This document shows, piece by piece, positions 58,310-64,000 of a stretch of DNA of 64,000 bases. A model generated the notes under the pieces. That model was not told the origin of the DNA. It did not search any database and saw nothing but the letters and a program-made list of their open reading frames with translations. Source of the stretch: Pararhodobacter marinus (GTDB taxonomy: Bacteria; Pseudomonadota; Alphaproteobacteria; Rhodobacterales; Rhodobacteraceae); contig NZ_QEYD01000009.1 in NCBI RefSeq assembly GCF_003122215.1, positions 124,001 through 188,000 of the forward strand, in the 5' to 3' direction. Both the position numbers and the translations under genes were made by a program. The first letter of the stretch is position 1. Every line of letters starts with the position of its first letter.

Positions 58310-59310
58310 GCGATGCTCCAGCGACTGTCATTCGCCGGGATCGCCCGCGGCCGGTCCACGTGGTGGTGCACCGACGCGAAGGCCACGTCGAGCGACCTGT
58401 CGACAGCGCCATGCGAGAACAGAACGCCGATCCGTTGCGGCGTTCCGCCCTGAAACGCGGTCGTCGTGCAGTCGAAGCTGCCGGGGAACCCGGCATTCCA
58501 CAGCGCCAGACTGGCCTTGCGGGCGATATCGGCGCCGTCGAGGCCCGTCACGCTTTCCAGTTCGGCGATGAAACACCCTTCGCCGGCATAGGCGATCAGC
58601 GCGTCGGGATGCCCGATCGCCTGTTTCAGCTTGCGCGTGGCCAGCGTCAGCAGCGCACGGAATTCCCGCGCCGAGAGACGGCCATAGGCATGATTCAGTC
58701 CGTCCAGCCGGAACGCGACCAGCGCCGTCGAGAACAGGCGCGAGCGCGACAGCTGCTTGAGGTAATTCTTCATCGCCACGTAGTCGATCACGCCGGGAAT
58801 GCCCTCGATCACGATGGCTTCGTCAAAGCCGACGCTTTGCCGGGCAGGGCCATTGGCAGAGGCGCTGCCGGTCTCGCGGGTCGCGGCGATCAGGCGCTCT
58901 GCCATTTGCGCGCGCGACCGCAGCTCGGCCATGTCGAACGGCTTGGTGATGTAATCTATGGCCCCGGCGGCAAAGGCATCCCGGATGAACGCGCGTTCAG
59001 AGCGCGCCGTCACCATGATGGCCGGGGTTTCGCGATACTGCTCGTGGCTCTTGATCCAGCTGCACAGCTCGATCCCGGAGCCGCCCGGCATCTCGATATC
59101 GAGAAAGAAGCAATCGTAGGGACGCGTGCGGCGGGTGATCGCCTCCATCGCCTCTGCGGCGCTGTTGACGGATTCGACCTTATAATTGCCGAACGCGCCG
59201 AGCCCGGCCTTCAGCAACTCGCAGGCGATCTCATCGTCATCGACCACCAGCATGGTCAATGAGGCGGGCTGCCAGTCCGAATCGGAATCGTACCTGTTTC
59301 TCGGTTGCAT
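58306..59310 (-). CDS. Response regulator with degenerate GGDEF-like output domain (1)
   Basis: Protein of 334 aa. N-terminal receiver with acidic pocket DDD at 24-26, phospho-acceptor Asp71 (FFLDIEMPG) and Lys in TKPFD. The C-terminal half has GGDEF-like layout, but the signature reads AGEGCF, so cyclase activity is unlikely; a c-di-GMP-independent protein-interaction role is probable. Closely similar in plan to the regulator at 61475. Operon with the HPt gene; divergent from the histidine kinase. Confidence 0.85.
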   Translation of the reverse strand: MQPRNRYDSDSDWQPASLTMLVVDDDEIACELLKAGLGAFGNYKVESVNSAAEAMEAITRRTRPYDCFFLDIEMPGGSGIELCSWIKSHEQYRETPAIMVTARSERAFIRDAFAAGAIDYITKPFDMAELRSRAQMAERLIAATRETGSASANGPARQSVGFDEAIVIEGIPGVIDYVAMKNYLKQLSRSRLFSTALVAFRLDGLNHAYGRLSAREFRALLTLATRKLKQAIGHPDALIAYAGEGCFIAELESVTGLDGADIARKASLALWNAGFPGSFDCTTTAFQGGTPQRIGVLFSHGAVDRSLDVAFASVHHHVDRPRAIPANDSRWSIA

Positions 59311-59583
59311 CGCGCCGGTTTCTCCTTCGCTGAACCCAATGTGGTCGGCGAATGTGGCGCAAGTTTGGCGTGTTTTTAGTAATGTTTAGTTCAACTGAGG
59401 GGGCTTTCGGGCCCGTGGCGACGCCTCTCGGCGTGTGTGTGCAGGACTCGTGCGCCGGCGCGCCGGGAGCCGGATTTTTCCATCGGATCCAGAGTTTAGC
59501 CACATTCTTGGCCGAGAATATATGTCGAATCATGGTGAACCGGCTCCTGCGGTTTCCCACGGACCAAGACGGATAGACGCCCA

Positions 59584-61416
59584 ATGATCACTGCCCAGGT
59601 GAAGCCGAATTGCCGCAATTGCGGGATTCCGATGCTGATTGTCGGACGTGACGGACATGTCGCCGATGTCTGCGAGCTGCTCGAACCGTTGCTGGGCGGC
59701 CCTGCCGATGAGATCGTCGGCCATCCGATCACCGACTTCCTGCCGGGATACTCGCTGGAGCGGCTGATCGAACACGTCAACCCGGCGGCCTCGGATGCCG
59801 TGGTGCGGGGGGTGGCAGGGCGCGATCTGAAGGGCCGGGATCTGGATCTGGGGCTTTTTATCTCGCCGTTCCTCGATCCCGACGGGGGCATGTCGTGCTC
59901 GATCCTGGTGCGCGACATCCGGCACGAGGTCCGCACCGAACGGCTTTTGCGCGACGAGCTTCTGTTGTCGGACAGCGTGGTGCGAAGCGCCCGGATCGGC
60001 GTGTTCGAGTTCTATCCCCGGACCGATACCGTCAAGGTTTCGCGCGTGTGGCGCGAAATGATGGGGATTTTCGGCGGCGATTCCGATTACCTGCAATCGG
60101 AATGGCGTCGCCGCGTGCATCCCGACGATCTGGAACGGGCCCTGGCGCCGGTGCGGAAATGTCTGGACGGTCGGGCACGCCATGCGCATTCTGACTACCG
60201 GGTGCGCAAATCCGAAGACGAGGAATGGCGCTGGGTGCGCGCAGGCGTCACCGTGGGCGAACGCGATGCCGACAACAACCCGATCTGCCTGACCGGAGCG
60301 ATGATCGACGTGACAGACATGAAGGAAACCGAGCACGAGATCCGGCGCAGTGCCGAAACGCTGCGGCTCGCCTTCGACCATGCGCCCATCGGCAAGGCGA
60401 TCAACGGGCTGGACCTGCGGATCCTGCGCGCCAATCAGGCGCTTGCCGATCTTCTGGGCTACACGCCCGAAGAACTGTCGCAGCTCAGCTTCCAGGACAT
60501 CGTCCGCCCCGAGGATTGCGAACAGGCCACGGCGCGTGTCCGGCGCATGATCGCGGGCGAGATCGGCACCTATCAGGTCGAGAAGAGGTTCGTGCGCAAG
60601 GACGGGTCGCTGATCTGGGGGCTGATGATCGCCGGCGTCGTGCATGATAGCGACGGCCAGCCCGTCGAATGGGTTCTGCAGATCGTCGACGTGTCAGAGC
60701 AGCACCGACTGACCGACATGAAGGGCGAGTTCATCGCGACCGTCAGCCACGAATTGCGCACGCCGCTGACGGGGATTTTGGGCGCGCTGACGCTGCTCAA
60801 TTCGATGATGGCGGACAAGCTGCCCGAACAGGCGGCGCGGCTTTTGTACATCGCCGAGGAAAACGGCCACCGGCTGCACGCGCTGATCGACGATATCCTC
60901 GATTTCGAGAAATTCTCGACCGGACGGGCCGCGTTTTCGATCACCCGGTGCGAGATCGTGCCGATGCTCGAAGAGGCGATCCTGGCCAACGATCCGATCG
61001 CCCGGGAATACGGCGTTCATTGCAGCATCATCGCCTATGACCGCTCGCTCAAAGGCTATTGCGACCCAAAGAAATTCCAGCAGGTCATGGCGAATTTCCT
61101 GTCCAATGCCTCGAAATTCGCGACGCCGGATTCAACCATCCGGGTGATCGCGATCCAGTCGGGCGATGCCATCCGCGTCAGCGTCACCAATGACGGGCCG
61201 GGCATTCCGGACGATTTCCGCGACAGCGTGTTCAAGCCCTTCGCACAGGCCGAGATGTCGTCGAAGCGCAGCCGCGGCGGCACCGGGCTGGGGCTGAGCA
61301 TCTGCAAGGAGATCGTCGAGCAATCGGGCGGCACGATCGGTTTCGACAGCGAACCGGGCGGCCAGACGATGTTCTGGTTCACCGTGCCGACGGATCAGGC
61401 GCAGGCCGCCGAATAG
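59584..61416 (+). CDS. Soluble PAS-domain sensor histidine kinase
   Basis: Histidine kinase of 610 aa without membrane helices or signal peptide. An N-terminal region starting with CRNCG (possible metal or redox site) and three PAS-like segments (about 14-110, 135-245, 258-372) lead to HisKA with His389 (ATVSHELRTPLTGILG). The HATPase domain has N box FLSNASKFA, G1 NDGPGIP and G2 GGTGLGLSICKEI. No receiver domain is fused. It presumably phosphorylates one or more of the neighbouring regulators, with HPt as relay. Ligand unknown; internal PAS sensing of redox, light or oxygen is possible. The 273-bp region upstream should hold divergent promoters. Confidence 0.92.
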   Translation: MITAQVKPNCRNCGIPMLIVGRDGHVADVCELLEPLLGGPADEIVGHPITDFLPGYSLERLIEHVNPAASDAVVRGVAGRDLKGRDLDLGLFISPFLDPDGGMSCSILVRDIRHEVRTERLLRDELLLSDSVVRSARIGVFEFYPRTDTVKVSRVWREMMGIFGGDSDYLQSEWRRRVHPDDLERALAPVRKCLDGRARHAHSDYRVRKSEDEEWRWVRAGVTVGERDADNNPICLTGAMIDVTDMKETEHEIRRSAETLRLAFDHAPIGKAINGLDLRILRANQALADLLGYTPEELSQLSFQDIVRPEDCEQATARVRRMIAGEIGTYQVEKRFVRKDGSLIWGLMIAGVVHDSDGQPVEWVLQIVDVSEQHRLTDMKGEFIATVSHELRTPLTGILGALTLLNSMMADKLPEQAARLLYIAEENGHRLHALIDDILDFEKFSTGRAAFSITRCEIVPMLEEAILANDPIAREYGVHCSIIAYDRSLKGYCDPKKFQQVMANFLSNASKFATPDSTIRVIAIQSGDAIRVSVTNDGPGIPDDFRDSVFKPFAQAEMSSKRSRGGTGLGLSICKEIVEQSGGTIGFDSEPGGQTMFWFTVPTDQAQAAE

Positions 61417-61474
61417 GCACCGCCTGCCAAGCCACCAAAGGACTGTACGTTCAAAGCGCAGGGGCCGCGGTCTT

Positions 61475-62452
61475 TCAGATCGCGGCCTTGGCATGGGCGC
61501 GCTCGATCGCCCGGTCGAGGATCTTGCGCACCCGGTTGGCATCCCCCGCGATCGAGTTGATCGGGTTGCTGATCGTGATCGACACGTCGGGCAGCCGCTC
61601 CTGCCGGTTCCCGGCGATGGCGCGGTCCAGAACCTCTTGCACCTGTTTCTCGATCTCGGCCGATTGGCGGATGCTTTCGTCGCGGAACATCACGACGAAA
61701 CTGCCGCCGCCGCAATAGGCCAGCACGCTGTCGAGCGGGTCGAAAACCTCGCTGACGCTCTGGGCGATCTCGGCCATGAGGGCCAGGAAAACCTCGGAAT
61801 CGTTTTCGCGCACGATGCGGTCGGCGTCGCGCAGGGCCACGGCCGCGACCTGCACCTGGCCCAGCTTGCCGCGCGACAGCTGCATCAGGTAATTGACCAG
61901 CGCGGCGTAATCCAGAAGCCCGGAAATTCCCAGAACCGGCGCCGTTCTTTCGAACGCGGTGGCGTCGTTCTTTTTCTCCTGCACGCTTTCCTGGGCATCG
62001 CGCAGCGCTTCGACGATCTGGTTCGCGCTTTTGAGCCGCGCGCGCAGCTCTAGCATGTCGATGGGCTTTGTCAGGTAATCGGTCGCCCCGGCGCGGAAGG
62101 CCCGGTCGACGTAATCGCGTTCGGTCATCGCCGTCAGCATGATGATCGGCGCGCGCGCATATCCCTCGACCTTGCGGATTTCACGGCAGAGTTCGATACC
62201 GTCCATGCGCGGCATGCTGATATCGAGCAGCAGGCAATCGAATGCCTTCGTGCCTTCGCGGATCGCGTCCAGCGCCTTGAGCGGGGAATCGAACGGCACA
62301 ACGTCGCAGGCGCTGACCTCGTTGATGAAAAGCTCGACCAGTTCCAGAATGAAGGGGTCGTCATCGACGACGGCCACCCGCATCGCGGGGCGATCGTCAT
62401 CACCCGTTTCGGCGGCGTGATCTTGGCTTGCGCCAATATTGGCTCGCTTCAT
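61475..62452 (-). CDS. Response regulator with degenerate GGDEF-like output domain (2)
   Basis: Protein of 325 aa with receiver (acidic DDD at 30-32, Asp77 in LLLDISMPRMDG, Lys in TKPID) and a C-terminal GGDEF-like domain whose signature is CGGGSF instead of GGDEF, hence probably not a cyclase. Paralogue of the regulator at 58306: both share a YxxxxNYLxQLSR block (YAALVNYLMQLSRGKLG; YVAMKNYLKQLSRSRLF). It converges with the kinase gene, 58 bp apart; its stop lies in the loop of a GGCCGCG/CGCGGCC hairpin (61463-61487). Confidence 0.87.
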   Translation of the reverse strand: MKRANIGASQDHAAETGDDDRPAMRVAVVDDDPFILELVELFINEVSACDVVPFDSPLKALDAIREGTKAFDCLLLDISMPRMDGIELCREIRKVEGYARAPIIMLTAMTERDYVDRAFRAGATDYLTKPIDMLELRARLKSANQIVEALRDAQESVQEKKNDATAFERTAPVLGISGLLDYAALVNYLMQLSRGKLGQVQVAAVALRDADRIVRENDSEVFLALMAEIAQSVSEVFDPLDSVLAYCGGGSFVVMFRDESIRQSAEIEKQVQEVLDRAIAGNRQERLPDVSITISNPINSIAGDANRVRKILDRAIERAHAKAAI

Positions 62453-62534
62453 CCTGTGATCCTCCTGATCCGCGCCTTAGCCGTCTCTTAATTGTCTACG
62501 CGGATGAAACAGGTATTGCGTTGCATCAAAAAAA

Positions 62535-62918
62535 CTACACCGGCCTTTCCAATCCCATTGCATCGCGGATGCTCTGGGACAGGGTCATGGCATCGAAAGG
62601 TTTCTTCAGAAAGCCGATAACGCCCGGCTCCTTTCCGATGCCACTTTCTGCGGTGTCCGTCCGCCCGGTCATAAAAAGAACCGGAATATCGGCGCATGAT
62701 GCGATCTGGCGCAATCCCTGCAGCACATCCTGACCCCCGAGCCGGGGCATCATGAGATCGAGCAGGATCACATCCGGCGACAATGCCGCGGCATTGTCTA
62801 TCGCGTCACGACCGTTCTGGAACTGATAAACCTCATTCCCGCCTATGTCCTCGAGGGCAATGCGCGAGATTTCCAGGACGTGAGGATCGTCATCGACCTG
62901 TAAGATACGAAGTTTCAT
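62535..62918 (-). CDS. Single-domain CheY-like response regulator
   Basis: Receiver-only protein of 127 aa: acidic residues VDDDP at 8-12, phospho-acceptor Asp54 (ILLDLMMPRLGG), Thr in LFMTGR, Lys in LKKPFD. The ATG at 62918 is behind GGAAGGAG. It lacks an output domain, so it may act as phosphate sink or relay with the nearby HPt protein, or bind a partner directly. It lies 82 bp upstream of the second REC-GGDEF-like gene on the same strand. Confidence 0.9.
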   Translation of the reverse strand: MKLRILQVDDDPHVLEISRIALEDIGGNEVYQFQNGRDAIDNAAALSPDVILLDLMMPRLGGQDVLQGLRQIASCADIPVLFMTGRTDTAESGIGKEPGVIGFLKKPFDAMTLSQSIRDAMGLERPV

Positions 62919-63222
62919 AGCTCCTTCCGGAACACACCTGACCGATGTTCGAATACTGGGAACGCAAGGACGGTGAACAACAAGAACAAGGGTCACACCA
63001 ACCACTTGACCTTACTCTACTGCCCCATGTCCGGGTGTAAAGGCGATTTTGTCACACCCGGGGGCAGGGCCGCCCGCGAGTCGCGAACACAGCGTTTCGG
63101 TTTCGCGGAATCCCTGCTGCTGCGCGTCCTTTGACCCGGCGAGCCGGCGGCTTGCAACAAAGCGGCAGACCCGCTCAGGGCAGGGCCGTCAGCGGGGAAA
63201 GAACGCCAAAAAGAGAGAGAAG
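62919..63222. other. 304-bp intergenic region with a long inverted repeat
   Basis: Between the CheY-like gene and tRNA-Ala. It should contain the CheY-like gene promoter and the tRNA 3' end. The only marked structure is the stem-loop at 63021-63066. No supported gene. Confidence 0.6.
63021..63066. other. Imperfect 46-nt stem-loop
   Basis: The inner arms CCGGGTGT (63031-63038) and ACACCCGG (63054-63061) pair perfectly; the outer TGCCCC and GGGGCA can extend the stem after a bulge. The loop includes GATTTTG. It may be the terminator of tRNA-Ala on the minus strand. Confidence 0.45.
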
Positions 63223-63298
<76 letters not shown>

Positions 63299-63469
63299 CA
63301 CGCGGCGCTATTTGCGGTATCGCCGCGCGCGTGTCAAGGGCCTGAACCCCGGTCATCGCGCAGGAATTTCCGGCCCGGCTTTCGCTGTTTGCAGGTGCGG
63401 CGAAAACATTGCCCTCGGTGGGGCATGCGCGTATGGTGCGCGACTGTTGACCCAAACAGGACCGACCTG

Positions 63470-63940
63470 ATGACGCTTCGCGCCCGGATCACAGACGACC
63501 TCAAGCAGGCGATGAAGAACAAGGACCAGCTTCGGCTGTCCACGCTGCGCCTGATCAATGCCGCGATCAAGGATCGCGACATCGCCCTGCGCGGCGACGG
63601 CGAGGATCGGGAAATGTCCGAAGACGAGATCACCGCCGTCCTGTCGCGGATGGTCAAGCAACGTCAGGAAAGCGCGCGCGCCTATGAAGAGGCGGGGCGG
63701 CTGGAGCTGGTCGAGCGCGAAGAGGCCGAGATCAAGGTGATCGAGACCTATCTGCCGCGCCAATTGTCCGAGGACGAAGTGGCCGCCGCGATCGAAGAGG
63801 TCATCGCCGAGCTGGAAGCGGGATCGATTCGCGACATGGGACCGGTGATGAACGCGCTCAAGTCGCGCTATACCGGGCAGATGGATTTCGGCGCGGTCGG
63901 CCCGCAGGTCAAGGCGCGGCTCAGCGGCGCGGCGTCCTGA
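63470..63940 (+). CDS. GatB/YqeY family protein
   Basis: Protein of 156 aa: [35 protein letters not shown], then the YqeY tail ([18 protein letters not shown]). The family shares the tRNA-binding tail domain of the GatB amidotransferase subunit; its own role is uncertain. The ATG at 63470 follows the family start; an upstream open frame overlaps the tRNA and is rejected. The stop lies in a palindrome, CTGAGCGCTCAG, shared with the convergent gene end. Confidence 0.92.
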   Translation: MTLRARITDDLKQAMKNKDQLRLSTLRLINAAIKDRDIALRGDGEDREMSEDEITAVLSRMVKQRQESARAYEEAGRLELVEREEAEIKVIETYLPRQLSEDEVAAAIEEVIAELEAGSIRDMGPVMNALKSRYTGQMDFGAVGPQVKARLSGAAS

Positions 63941-63944
63941 GCGC

Positions 63945-64000
63945 TCAGACGTAGGATTTCAGGCTAATGAACAGCGCGGCCAGCTCGTCATGCAGCGTCG
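63945..64000 (-). CDS. C-terminal end of an unidentified gene (partial)
   Basis: The minus strand reads TLHDELAALFISLKSYV and a TGA, open to the window edge. Coding-like composition and a convergent position support a real gene end, but too little is present to name it. Confidence 0.5.
   Translation of the reverse strand, partial: TLHDELAALFISLKSYV

Overview
The window is about 64 kb of high-GC DNA, with genes packed head to tail and many ATGA/GTGA stop-start overlaps. A molybdenum NAD-dependent formate dehydrogenase operon (fdsGBA-fdhD-fdsD), an osmoregulated periplasmic glucan operon (opgG-opgH-opgC) and a liv-type ABC transporter point to an alphaproteobacterium, most likely of the Rhodobacterales (inference from gene content and composition; no species can be named). 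No phage, insertion sequence, integrase, rRNA or CRISPR array was seen. One tRNA gene, tRNA-Ala(CGC), is present.

Layout. (1) 1-11.2 kb: an apparently complete type II secretion system in three blocks: prepilin peptidase gspO (minus, cut by the window edge), gspGHIJKLMN (plus) and gspFEDC (minus), the last two converging. GspC carries a DPYxQ pentapeptide repeat tail. (2) 11.3-13.1 kb: a lipoprotein and two small exported proteins that look like paralogues. (3) 13.1-20.1 kb: the fds formate dehydrogenase operon and its likely LysR regulator, with a 33-codon micro-ORF coupled between fdsB and fdsA. (4) 20.2-22.6 kb: a PLP aminotransferase and a Bcr/CflA-type MFS exporter. (5) 22.7-34.1 kb: the most interesting region. 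A GMC oxidoreductase and a SARP-type regulator precede an eight-gene operon: P450, two subunits of a phenylphosphate-synthase-like phosphotransferase, HD phosphohydrolase, aldehyde dehydrogenase, second HD phosphohydrolase, SDR and [2Fe-2S] ferredoxin. The set matches the parts list of the phosphate-directed alkylphenol oxidation system (CreHI/CreJEF/CreG/CreC/CreD) of Corynebacterium glutamicum. Identical 17-bp operator-like sequences stand upstream of both the GMC gene and the P450 operon.

(6) 34.2-41.3 kb: an IclR-linked operon for a three-component biotin carboxylase (BCCP, AccC-type, pyruvate-carboxylase-type carboxyltransferase) with a HAD phosphatase and an acetoacetyl-CoA synthetase. 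(7) 41.4-47.2 kb: a GFA-family protein, a largely non-coding stretch and the opg operon. (8) 47.2-57.8 kb: a liv ABC transporter, a MarR regulator and an operon for a LigM-like tetrahydrofolate-dependent O-demethylase, an atypical thiolase, a PaaK-like aryl-CoA ligase, a hotdog thioesterase and a GFA protein. A related operator motif occurs at both of its promoter regions. (9) 57.9-62.9 kb: a phosphorelay cluster (HPt, PAS histidine kinase, two REC plus degenerate-GGDEF regulators, one CheY-like regulator). (10) 63.2-64 kb: tRNA-Ala, a YqeY-family gene and the 3' end of an unidentified gene.

How the parts fit (inference): regions 5, 6 and 8 look like catabolic modules for aromatic or ketone-type compounds. 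Methyl groups passed to tetrahydrofolate by the O-demethylase could end as formate and be oxidised by the Fds enzyme.
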